From assembly GCF_030116705.1 (NCBI RefSeq), contig NZ_JAOTIK010000001.1, forward strand, positions 3,130,001 to 3,194,000: a stretch of 64,000 nt of DNA, in the 5' to 3' direction. This document shows positions 8,154 to 15,546 of this stretch, piece after piece (position 1 is the first letter of the stretch; each line of letters begins with the position of its first letter). Both the position numbers and the translations under genes were made by a program. The DNA is from Streptomyces sp. ML-6. Its GTDB lineage: Bacteria > Actinomycetota > Actinomycetes > Streptomycetales > Streptomycetaceae. Under the pieces are notes generated by a model that saw only the letters and a list, made by a program, of their open reading frames with translations, searched no databases and had not been told where the DNA came from.

Positions 8154-9701
8154 TCATCGGGCCGGTGCTGGGTCCCAGCGCACTCGTAGGTCCGTCGGGG
8201 TGAGCACGCTCTTGTAGGTGGGGGTCAGGTCGGGGGCGCCCATGGGCTCGACGGTGTACTCGGTGGCCAGCAGTGCGGCGGTGAGGGTGAGCTGGAGGAG
8301 GCCCAGGCGGTAGCCGGCGCAGATCCGGGTGCCGCCGCTGAACGGGATGTAGGCGTGGCGGGTGCGGCGGGGGTGTGGCTCGCTCAGCCAGCGTTCGGGG
8401 CGGAAGTGGTCGGGGGCGTCCCACCAGCGGGGGTCGCGTTGGAGGAGGTACGGGCTGAACACCAGCTGGTCGCCGGGGCCGATGGCGTGTCCGGCGATCT
8501 TGGCGGGGAGGGCGACGTCCCGGGTCATCAGCCAGACCGGTGGGTGCAGCCGGAGGGATTCCTTGACCACTGCGGTGGTGTACGGCAGGTCGCCGGTGGT
8601 CCCGTACGCGGTGGCCTCGGCGCGGATGGCCTCCGACAGCCCTTTACGGGTGGCGAGTTCGGCCACCAGCCAGGTGAGCGCGGCGCCGGGGACCACGTGG
8701 GTGCCGGTGAGGATCATCTGCAGGACGGCCCGCGCTTCCTGGGCGGAGGCGTCGGCGTCCGTCAGGAGTGCGTCCAGCAGGTCGGGGTCGTCGGGCCCGG
8801 CCTCGTCGTCGGGTTCGGGTGTCGTGGGGTCGGGTCCGGACGCCGTGCCGGCAGGTCCGGGGGCTGTGCCGGCAGGTCCGGGTGTCGTGCCGGCAGGTCC
8901 GGGTGTCGTGCCGGCGGGTCCGGGTGTCGTGCCGGCGGGTCCGCTTCTCCGTTCGCGGGATTCGACGACCTCGGTCAGTACGTTCGCCAGGGCGCGTACG
9001 GACGTACGGGCGCGGTGGGCGGCCGAGCCGGGTACCCAGGCGGGGAACGGCAGCGTCGCGTCCAGGACGCCGGTGAGTCGTTCGGCGGCTGTCGCGAGGC
9101 GGGCGGGCAGGGCGTCGGGGACGGTGGCGAGGCAGTGGGCGAGCGCCGCGCGCGAGCACAGTCCGGGGGCGTGGTCGGCCACGTCCACCGGCCGTCCGGC
9201 GAGGGCGGCCAGGTCGGTGCGGATCCGCTCGCGCATGCGGCGCGCCCCGGCCGAGGCAGCGCGTGCCGCGAGCCCGGCCCGGCCGGCCCGCCGGCCCCGC
9301 AGCCACAGCGCGGTGACCTCGTCGGGGGTGCTGCGGAAACCGTCGAGGAAGTCGCGCCCGGTGCGGAACGCGCGCCCCGTTTCGGTGAGAACCGTGTGCA
9401 CCTCGTCCGGGTCGGCGACGAAGACCGCGTTCCGTCCGAACCGGAACGTGTCGCCGCACCGGTCGACCGCCGCCGACAGGAACCCGACGGGGTCCCGCTC
9501 GTACGCGTAGGCGTCCGATGACCGCCATGTCGCGCCGGACGTGGCGGTGGCCCACGGTATGGGGCGGTCCGGCTGGTCCGGCTGGTGTGGTCGGCCCGGC
9601 TGGTCCGGTCGGTCCGGCTGGTCCGGTCGGTCCGGTCGGTCCGGTCGGTCCGGTCGGTCCGGTCGGTCCGGTCGCTCGTCAGTCGACTCGACGGCCGTCA
9701 T
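8154..9701 (-). CDS. Cytochrome P450 of the RiPP cluster
   Basis: A 515-residue P450 monooxygenase. The heme ligand loop FSGGTRICAG is encoded at 8313-8342, the ExxR motif reads ESLR within KESLRLHPP, and the following LVFSPYLLQRDPRWWDAPD block is typical. The I-helix AGxxT motif is altered (TGTHVVPGAALTWLV), which may change oxygen activation. Two low-complexity insertions make it longer than usual: an N-terminal Pro-Asp-Arg repeat and a mid-protein GPAGT repeat. It is divergent from the precursor gene, sharing a 409-base intergenic region, so it is probably a tailoring enzyme oxidising the peptide. Start: ATG with GAAGGGG upstream. Confidence 0.88.
   Translation of the reverse strand: MTAVESTDERPDRPDRPDRPDRPDRPDQPDRPDQPGRPHQPDQPDRPIPWATATSGATWRSSDAYAYERDPVGFLSAAVDRCGDTFRFGRNAVFVADPDEVHTVLTETGRAFRTGRDFLDGFRSTPDEVTALWLRGRRAGRAGLAARAASAGARRMRERIRTDLAALAGRPVDVADHAPGLCSRAALAHCLATVPDALPARLATAAERLTGVLDATLPFPAWVPGSAAHRARTSVRALANVLTEVVESRERRSGPAGTTPGPAGTTPGPAGTTPGPAGTAPGPAGTASGPDPTTPEPDDEAGPDDPDLLDALLTDADASAQEARAVLQMILTGTHVVPGAALTWLVAELATRKGLSEAIRAEATAYGTTGDLPYTTAVVKESLRLHPPVWLMTRDVALPAKIAGHAIGPGDQLVFSPYLLQRDPRWWDAPDHFRPERWLSEPHPRRTRHAYIPFSGGTRICAGYRLGLLQLTLTAALLATEYTVEPMGAPDLTPTYKSVLTPTDLRVRWDPAPAR
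9594..9680. repeat. 9-base tandem repeat coding the P450 N-terminus
   Basis: About nine degenerate copies of GGTCCGGTC encode (Pro-Asp-Arg)n near the P450 N-terminus on the minus strand. Copy number is likely unstable. A second repeat in the same gene (18-base unit, about 8855-8945) encodes GPAGTT copies. Confidence 0.75.
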
Positions 9702-9910
9702 CGCGCCCCTTCGCTCTGTCCCAGGAGTTCTTCCGGCCGGTGCTCCGGGGTCACGCTCGCGCGGCCCCGGAGTTCCTTCATCCGTGCACGGCCGCAGTGC
9801 GCGACCGGAGCGTGCTCAGATCGGGTACGGGTAGAGGTACGTGCCGCGCATCCTGCCCAGGCGGTGGCGTACGTACGACGTGATGCGAGCCATGACTGCC
9901 TCCCGGAGAT

Positions 9911-9946
9911 CTCGTGTGTCTCGTGTGCCTCGTGCATCTCGTATGT
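9911..9946. repeat. Four 9-base direct repeats upstream of the precursor gene
   Basis: CTCGTGTGT, CTCGTGTGC, CTCGTGCAT and CTCGTATGT follow each other without gaps, 165 bases before the precursor start and 210 bases before the P450 start. Iterated direct repeats between divergent biosynthetic promoters are a usual layout for activator binding. No regulator gene lies in the cluster itself. Confidence 0.5.
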
Positions 9947-10041
9947 GCCGACAGGGCCAGTATGGGGCGAGCCGAATGGCACGGGCCGAAGATCACCGGA
10001 ATTCGGCCGGATCCTACGCAGGCATGGCAAACAGCGCACTC

Positions 10042-10103
10042 TTGACATGGACATTCTATCTCCACCATGCTGGCCGCGAATTCATAACTCAGCGCGGGAG
10101 GAG
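10042..10103 (+). promoter_or_regulatory. Candidate promoter -35 and ribosome-binding site of the precursor gene
   Basis: A consensus -35 TTGACA sits at 10042-10047. The -10 is unclear (weak CATGCT at 10066-10071 with 18-base spacing). The ribosome-binding site GGGAGGAG at 10096-10103, seven bases before ATG 10111, is strong. The rest of 9702-10110 holds only the repeats described separately and no gene I can support. Confidence 0.4.
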
Positions 10104-10110
10104 TGTGTTC

Positions 10111-10278
10111 ATGCAGGCTGTCGCAGAAAAGGGCAGGGTCGAGGCGGACCAGAGCGCCGACGAGGTGTTCGACCTGGTGATCGGTGATCTGGAGCAGGAA
10201 ATTCCGCCCCTTGCGTCGCCGACGAATTCGGGCAGCGGTACCGCCTGTGGTTCGTGCGCGGGCGTCTACTGCTGTTGA
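10111..10278 (+). CDS. RiPP (lanthipeptide-like) precursor peptide
   Basis: A 55-residue peptide with a strong ribosome-binding site. The N-terminal 30 or so residues form an acidic leader with an FDLVIGDLEQE segment, reminiscent of FxLD-type leaders. The C-terminal part SPTNSGSGTACGSCAGVYCC holds Ser36, Thr38, Ser40, Ser42, Thr44 and Ser48 as dehydration candidates and Cys46, Cys49, Cys54 and Cys55 as ring donors. There is no double-glycine cleavage site; removal near IPPLA is a guess. It sits directly before a LanM-type dehydratase gene, with a LanC gene at the end of the operon. Together these make it the substrate of the cluster. Final ring pattern and activity cannot be read from sequence. 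Confidence 0.85.
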   Translation: MQAVAEKGRVEADQSADEVFDLVIGDLEQEIPPLASPTNSGSGTACGSCAGVYCC

Positions 10279-10286
10279 TGCCCGCC

Positions 10287-10317
10287 GGGTGGGGCCGCCG
10301 ACGGCGGCGCCACCCCC
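10287..10317 (+). terminator. Intercistronic hairpin behind the precursor gene
   Basis: GCCGCC-GAC-GGCGGC forms the core, extended by GGGTGGG against CCACCCCC with a small bulge. It starts nine bases after the precursor stop and has no T-run. In lanthipeptide operons such a hairpin commonly lets the precursor message exceed the enzyme message. It favours a dehydratase start downstream of the hairpin. Confidence 0.5.
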
Positions 10318-10358
10318 ACCGGCCTCGCGGTCCGCGGCAACGAGTCGAGAGGGCGACC

Positions 10359-12920
10359 TTGTCGGATGCACCAGCGGACATCGATCCGCTCTGGGAGATG
10401 CCCGCCCCGGACGGCAACGCCGGCCAGGACGATCCCACCGAACTCCCGCCGGCGGCACAGCGGTTGATCACCGCCGTCCGCAAGGGCACCGCAGGCGGGC
10501 TCTTCCCGCCGGTCGTCACGGCCGGACCGGAGGGCACGGTCACGGTCGACCGGCTGCTCGGCGGCGCGGCGGACGCGCGGATACTCGCGCACGCCCTCCA
10601 GGACCGGCGGTTCGCGCCGCTGCTCGCACTGTTGGACCGGTTGGACGAATGGTGCGCCTCCGCCGCGCAGCGCTATTCGAAGATCGTCGCCACCGGAATC
10701 CTCGATATTACCAACGCCGAAATCTTCGGGCCGGTCGTTTCCGAGGCATTCGTGGCGTGCGCGGCCGGACGGGCGCATTATGCCCGCGACCGGGTGGCGG
10801 AATGGGCGGCACGCTGCGAAGCATTCCTGACACTTTTTCTCGACCGGTTGCTGCGGGACATGAATACCTGCTGGCCCGAGAATCCGGCCTTTCGCGGGCC
10901 GGTCGTCGGACTGTGGGCCCACGGCGAGGAGACCCACAACGGCCGCCAGCGGGTACTGCGTCTCGACTGTGCCGGCGGCGGCCGGATCGCGTACAAGCCG
11001 CGCCCCGCCTCCGGCGAGCTGCTGTTCACCGCCTCCGGCGAGCTGCGGTTCACCGCGTGCGGCACGGCCGGCCCGCCCGCGTCCCTGTTCGAACTGCTCA
11101 ACGACGCGCCCGCGGCGTCCGGTGAGGTGCGGCTGCCGGTGCTCTCCTGCTGGCCCGGCGCCGAACCGGGGTACCTGTGGCAGGAGTGGATCGAACCGCC
11201 CGCGCAGTGGGGACCGATCCGCGCCTCCGGGCCGTGGTCGCTGACCGGTACCCGGCTGACCCGGTCGGAGGCGGCGCGCTTCTGGCACCGGACCGGCTCG
11301 CTGACCGCCGCGGCGTTCGCCTTCGGGATCACCGACATGATCGGCGGCAACGTCGTGACCGGGAGCAGGCCCGGCGAGCGCGAACCGCTGCTGTACCCGA
11401 TCGATCTGGAGATCTACTTCTGCCGGATCCCCCGGCTCTACGACACGGGCCTGCTGTACGACCCGACCGCCGAGGTCGACCAGCACCACGTCGGCCTGGA
11501 GAACACTCCGCGGTGGTGCTCCGCCGAGGGCCCGCCGGTGTGCTGGCACGCGGAGCCGACGGGGGCGCTGCGGCTGTACCGCCGTCGCCGGCCCTTCGCC
11601 CGGGACGAGACGAGGAACGTCGTCGCGGACACCGACGGGCGGGCCGGGTACGGCCCCTACCTGCCGGCGATGCTGCGCGGCATGTTCGACGCCTGGACCC
11701 TGATGTGCCGACAGCGGCCGGAGATCCGGCGGTTCCTGTCGACCGCCACCGTCGGCCACCACGTCCGGGTGCTGCGCCGGCCCACGTTCCGGTACTTCGA
11801 CGCGCTGGTGCCGCGCTGGCTGTCCGGCGGCGGTGCCGCACCCGTCCCCGCCGAGCCGGACGTCCGCTTCGACCGGGCGGAGACCGACCAGCTCCGGCGC
11901 ATGGACGTGCCCTACTTCATCCGCTCGCTGGAGGGCGGTCCGGTGCTGCGGGTCGAGCCCCCGCCGCTGCCGTCACCGTTCGGAACGGACCGGGGCAAGC
12001 CGTCACCGTTCGAAACGGACCGGGCCGAGCCACCGTCACTGTCGCTGTCGCTGTCGCTGTCGTTCGAAACGGCACGGGTCGCGGCCCGGCCGGAGCCCGA
12101 GGGCGGCTGGCCCCCGCTGCCGTCGCTGCTGGAGGGCGCCAACCTCGAACTCGCCGGTCTCGGGGTGGCACTTCGGGACGCGGCGGAGAACGTGTTCGAC
12201 GACGTGCCCGAGCACGTCGTCACGGACGGGGTGCTGGGCGTCCGGCTGCACCTGCAGAGCCCCACCGAGGGCCAGGTCGGCTTCGACTGGCCGGAGGTGG
12301 GCAGGCGGGTCACCTACATCTGGGACCGGGAGAAGGTGCGGCTGCGCATCGACGCGGTGGACGCGCCGGAGGTTCCGGCCGAGCCGTCGCCCGCCGGGGA
12401 GATCCGGCGCCGGCTGCTGCGCCTCGACCGGCTCGACGGCGCCCTCCGGATGCCGTGGGCGGAGGGCGGCATGGTCGACGACGAGGCCGAGCGCCGCCTG
12501 CGGACGCTGACCGACGCCGGCATCGACTGGCTGGCCGGGGTCGTGGCCGACCACGGGTGGCCGGGGCGCACGATGGTCGGGGCCGCGGCGGCCGGGGCCG
12601 CGAGTCGCCTCGTGCAGCACGCGCGGGATCACCTGGACTTCCGGCGGCACTGCCTGGAGCTGATGCGCCGGGCGGCGGCGGGCGGTGACCTCCCGTGGCG
12701 CGAGGTCGCCTCCCTGACCGACGAGTTGTGCATCGCCGACGGGCTCCCCCAGGTGTACGGCACGAAGTTCGAGCGGGTGGACGGGGAGTTGGTGCCGTAC
12801 CGGATCGGGGACCCGGACCACGTGGACCGCCGGCGCACCTCGATGGGCATGGAGCCCCTGGCCCAGTACACGGAACGGATCCGGCAGCGGTTCCCCCTGA
12901 CGGGGAGGGAGGCATCATGA
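10359..12920 (+). CDS. LanM-type dehydratase (DUF4135) with DUF6624-like C-terminus, no cyclase domain
   Basis: About 853 residues from TTG 10359 (GAGAGGG just upstream); ATG 10278, overlapping the precursor stop, is the alternative but would translate the hairpin into an Arg-rich tract. The first 600 or so residues carry LanM dehydratase signatures: GEETHNGRQRVLRL then IAYKPRP, LPVLSCW, the kinase-fold TDMIGGNVV and YPIDLE, RRPTFRYF and MDVPYF. LanM phosphorylates then eliminates Ser/Thr to dehydroamino acids. The usual fused LanC domain is missing. Instead the last 130 residues (about 12529-12910) look like DUF6624: GWPGRTMVG, LVQHARDHLDFR, LTDELCIADGLPQVYGTKF and RRTSMGMEPL. A Ser-Leu repeat and Pro-rich linker (about 11960-12130) separates the parts. 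Confidence 0.82.
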   Translation: MSDAPADIDPLWEMPAPDGNAGQDDPTELPPAAQRLITAVRKGTAGGLFPPVVTAGPEGTVTVDRLLGGAADARILAHALQDRRFAPLLALLDRLDEWCASAAQRYSKIVATGILDITNAEIFGPVVSEAFVACAAGRAHYARDRVAEWAARCEAFLTLFLDRLLRDMNTCWPENPAFRGPVVGLWAHGEETHNGRQRVLRLDCAGGGRIAYKPRPASGELLFTASGELRFTACGTAGPPASLFELLNDAPAASGEVRLPVLSCWPGAEPGYLWQEWIEPPAQWGPIRASGPWSLTGTRLTRSEAARFWHRTGSLTAAAFAFGITDMIGGNVVTGSRPGEREPLLYPIDLEIYFCRIPRLYDTGLLYDPTAEVDQHHVGLENTPRWCSAEGPPVCWHAEPTGALRLYRRRRPFARDETRNVVADTDGRAGYGPYLPAMLRGMFDAWTLMCRQRPEIRRFLSTATVGHHVRVLRRPTFRYFDALVPRWLSGGGAAPVPAEPDVRFDRAETDQLRRMDVPYFIRSLEGGPVLRVEPPPLPSPFGTDRGKPSPFETDRAEPPSLSLSLSLSFETARVAARPEPEGGWPPLPSLLEGANLELAGLGVALRDAAENVFDDVPEHVVTDGVLGVRLHLQSPTEGQVGFDWPEVGRRVTYIWDREKVRLRIDAVDAPEVPAEPSPAGEIRRRLLRLDRLDGALRMPWAEGGMVDDEAERRLRTLTDAGIDWLAGVVADHGWPGRTMVGAAAAGAASRLVQHARDHLDFRRHCLELMRRAAAGGDLPWREVASLTDELCIADGLPQVYGTKFERVDGELVPYRIGDPDHVDRRRTSMGMEPLAQYTERIRQRFPLTGREAS

Positions 12921-14209
12921 CCACACCCGCCCACGAGCTCCGGCAGGCGCCCGACGACGTCGACTGGGCGCTGTTCGGAAAACGGTACTGGGACCGGGAA
13001 CCCGCCCTGCTGCGTGCCCGGCCACCGGTGGGCCCCGACCCGGTCCACGCGCTCACCGTCCAGGCGTGCGCCCCGTTCCGCGCCGGTACCCGGTTCTGGG
13101 TGATGCCCGACGTCCGGCTGCTGGTGGGCGACGGCCGGTTGCGCGCGCCCGGCCCGCTGCTGCCGGACACCACCGACCGGACCCTGGACGACTACCTCCA
13201 CCGGCTGGACGCCGAAGTGTCTGGACAGGGATACCTGTTGACGGTGCATCAACCACTGCTCCTGGACTTCGCTCCGTGGTCCGCGGTGCGCGACACGATC
13301 CGCGGGCTGTGGCGGGTGGTCGGCTGGCCGAACCTCCCGGTGGAGACCGAGATCCTGATCGGCGACCGGCTCACCCAGCACGCCGGCGCGACCGGGGCGC
13401 CGACGCACGCGGCACTGACCTGGGTGCTGGGCGGGCGGATGGACGTACGGCTGTGGGACGAGCGCGGCGGTCCCCCGCCGGCCGCAATCGCCGACCCGGA
13501 CCGGGAGCCGGACGGCGTGCACACCCTGAGCGCCGGTGCCGGGGAGCTGCTGTACTGGCCGGGTGACCGGCGGCACGTCGACACCTACCGCGAGGGGTGC
13601 GTGGCGCTGCGCCTGCGGGTCCCGGTCGACCGGCGGCTGCCGTTCACCGCCCTGCGGGACCTGCTCGCCGAGCTGGTGCACGGCCGGCAGGGCAACGACG
13701 GGACCGTGCCGTACTTCCCGTTCGGCCCCGGCTCCCGGATCGACGACCGGGACGGGGTGCTGCCCCGTCTGAACGCGCTGGGCGACGAGTTGCGCACGAC
13801 CGTGGACGGCGAACGGTTGCGCAGGATGCTGCGGGTCCGCTGGGCGGCGCTGCGTTCCGCGGCCGGTCTCGAACCGATCCCGGTACCGCGCGAGGGCGTC
13901 CCGATGACCCCGCCGACCCGGATCCGCCGGTCGGGCGAGATCGTCCGGATGCCCGACGGGCCGGGGCGCGAGGTGTGGGCGGTCAACGGGAACGTCTTCA
14001 CCCTGCCGGCGGCCGCGGGCGACCGCGTGTTCGCCGCCCTGCGCGACGGCGGGGAGACCGGCGTCGCCGACGTGTGCCGGGCCCTCGGCAACGGCGACAC
14101 GAACGACAGGAGTGTGCTCGCGCTGCTGGACAAGCTGTACCGGCTGCGCGGCATCGACGTGGTCGAGGCTGTGGAGGTGGTCGAGGTGGTCGAGGCGGCT
14201 TCACGATGA
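12917..14209 (+). CDS. JmjC/cupin oxygenase-like protein with degenerate metal site (cupin 1)
   Basis: A 430-residue protein starting at the ATGA overlap with the dehydratase gene. It parallels the next gene along its whole length: RYWDREPALLR start, jelly-roll core, LLYWPGDRRHVDTY (distal His) and a C-terminal winged-helix-like segment (AVNGNVFTLPAAAGDRVFAALR). This order resembles ribosomal-oxygenase-type JmjC proteins. Where its paralogue has HQD for iron binding, the best ungapped alignment gives Gly-Ala-Pro, so the 2-oxoglutarate/iron chemistry is probably lost and it may act as a partner or binding subunit. Its C-terminus ends in a Val-Glu repeat. Function is inferred from context. Confidence 0.72.
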   Translation: MTTPAHELRQAPDDVDWALFGKRYWDREPALLRARPPVGPDPVHALTVQACAPFRAGTRFWVMPDVRLLVGDGRLRAPGPLLPDTTDRTLDDYLHRLDAEVSGQGYLLTVHQPLLLDFAPWSAVRDTIRGLWRVVGWPNLPVETEILIGDRLTQHAGATGAPTHAALTWVLGGRMDVRLWDERGGPPPAAIADPDREPDGVHTLSAGAGELLYWPGDRRHVDTYREGCVALRLRVPVDRRLPFTALRDLLAELVHGRQGNDGTVPYFPFGPGSRIDDRDGVLPRLNALGDELRTTVDGERLRRMLRVRWAALRSAAGLEPIPVPREGVPMTPPTRIRRSGEIVRMPDGPGREVWAVNGNVFTLPAAAGDRVFAALRDGGETGVADVCRALGNGDTNDRSVLALLDKLYRLRGIDVVEAVEVVEVVEAASR

Positions 14210-15546
14210 CGGGGACAACCGATCCGGCCGTGTCGGCGGTGACCGTCGAGACGTCCTTCGACCGGGACGTCTTCGTCGACCGGTTCTGGGACCGGGAACC
14301 CGTGCTGTACAGGGGCGTCGGCGACGCGCCGTTCGCCGAGGCGGAGGTGTTCGGGGCCGCCGTGCTCGGCAGCCGGCCGCCGCATCCGCTCGCCGTGCCG
14401 GGGAACGTGCAGTTCCTCGTGGAGCGGCGGCAGCAGACGCAGCCGTACGACCTCCTGCCGGAACTGTCGGACGGTTCGCTCGACGGCTACGAGCGGCGCA
14501 TGGCCGACCGGTTGGACCGGCAGCGCTACGCCCTCGTGGTGCACCGCTTCCACTCGTTCTCCCACCCCCTGTGGACGCGCGCGCAGCGGTTCTACGCCGG
14601 TCTGTGGGAGCGGGTCGGCCAGCCCACGCACACCGCGGGCTCCACGCTGTTCCACGGCTCCTACGAGCACAGCCCGGTCGGCGTGCACCAGGACCGCTTC
14701 GCCACCTTCATGTTCTGCGTGCGGGGCACCAAGCGGATGCGGTTCTGGGCCGAGCGCCCGTGGTCGGACCCGGTGCACACGGTCCTGGACTACCAGCCGT
14801 ACCTGGCGTCCTCGTTCGTCGCCGAGGTCGGGCCGGGGGACCTGCTCTACTGGCCGGCGCGGTACTACCACGTCGGGGAGAGCACCGGCGGCGCACCGGC
14901 GACCAGCGTCAACGTGGGCATTCCGCGCCGCGAGCACCGGCCGTACTACGAGATCAAGGACCTGTTCCGGGGCACCGAACCGGTGGCGTCGGCCCCGTTG
15001 TTCACCCCCGATGCCGGCCCGGACGGACGGCTGGCCGACGAGTTGCCCACCGCGCTCTCCGACGCGGTGGACGCGTTCGCGGAGCTGCTGGCCGAGGACC
15101 GGTTCGCCGACCGGGCCACCGCCCTGGCCCTGCGGGTCAGGACGGCGGGCGGGTTCTGGCCGACCCGGCCGCCCGCCGGGCTCCTCCCGCTCGACGACGA
15201 CACCCCCGTACGCGCGTGCGCCCCCCTGCTGGCCGCGCCCGGCCCCGGTGCCCGCAGGGTCGCCGCGAACGGCAACGTCTCGTCCGGTACGGCCGGTGCC
15301 GCGGCCCTCGCGGTCCTCGACCGGCTCGGCGCCGGCGAAGTGGTGCGCGTGGGCGACCTGCCCGTGTCCCGGCGCGCGGAAGTCCGCGTCCTGTTGCAGG
15401 AGTTGGAGAGTTTCCGTGCCCTCACCCGCATCGACACCGACACCAACGCCGACGCCAACGCCGAGACCAACGTCGACACCGACACCAACGCCGACACCAA
15501 CACCGACACCGACACCGACACCGACATCGCCACCGACGCCGGCTGA
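14206..15546 (+). CDS. JmjC/cupin 2-oxoglutarate oxygenase-like protein (cupin 2)
   Basis: A 446-residue protein overlapping the previous gene by ATGA. The core has VGVHQDRFATFMF, giving the HxD iron ligands, a strand with VRGTKRMRFW, and YWPARYYHVGES with the distal His, so the metal triad is intact. The fold matches cupin_4/JmjC hydroxylases such as RoxA/YcfD-type Arg hydroxylases. A C-terminal winged-helix-like part follows (AANGNVSSG onward). It most likely hydroxylates the precursor or its modified form, possibly with cupin 1. The last 37 or so residues are an Asp-Thr/Asn-Ala repeat whose DNA also encodes the start of LanC in another frame. Confidence 0.75.
   Translation: MTGTTDPAVSAVTVETSFDRDVFVDRFWDREPVLYRGVGDAPFAEAEVFGAAVLGSRPPHPLAVPGNVQFLVERRQQTQPYDLLPELSDGSLDGYERRMADRLDRQRYALVVHRFHSFSHPLWTRAQRFYAGLWERVGQPTHTAGSTLFHGSYEHSPVGVHQDRFATFMFCVRGTKRMRFWAERPWSDPVHTVLDYQPYLASSFVAEVGPGDLLYWPARYYHVGESTGGAPATSVNVGIPRREHRPYYEIKDLFRGTEPVASAPLFTPDAGPDGRLADELPTALSDAVDAFAELLAEDRFADRATALALRVRTAGGFWPTRPPAGLLPLDDDTPVRACAPLLAAPGPGARRVAANGNVSSGTAGAAALAVLDRLGAGEVVRVGDLPVSRRAEVRVLLQELESFRALTRIDTDTNADANAETNVDTDTNADTNTDTDTDTDIATDAG

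Noticed and set aside
9841..10278. Longer start for the precursor gene (145 residues)
   Set aside because: The upstream part contains the 9-base repeats and the -35 element, and the strong GGGAGGAG site points to ATG 10111.
10254..10358. Extended N-terminus of the dehydratase
   Set aside because: It would translate the hairpin into an Arg/Pro-rich stretch. TTG 10359 has a better placed ribosome site, though ATG 10278 cannot be fully excluded.
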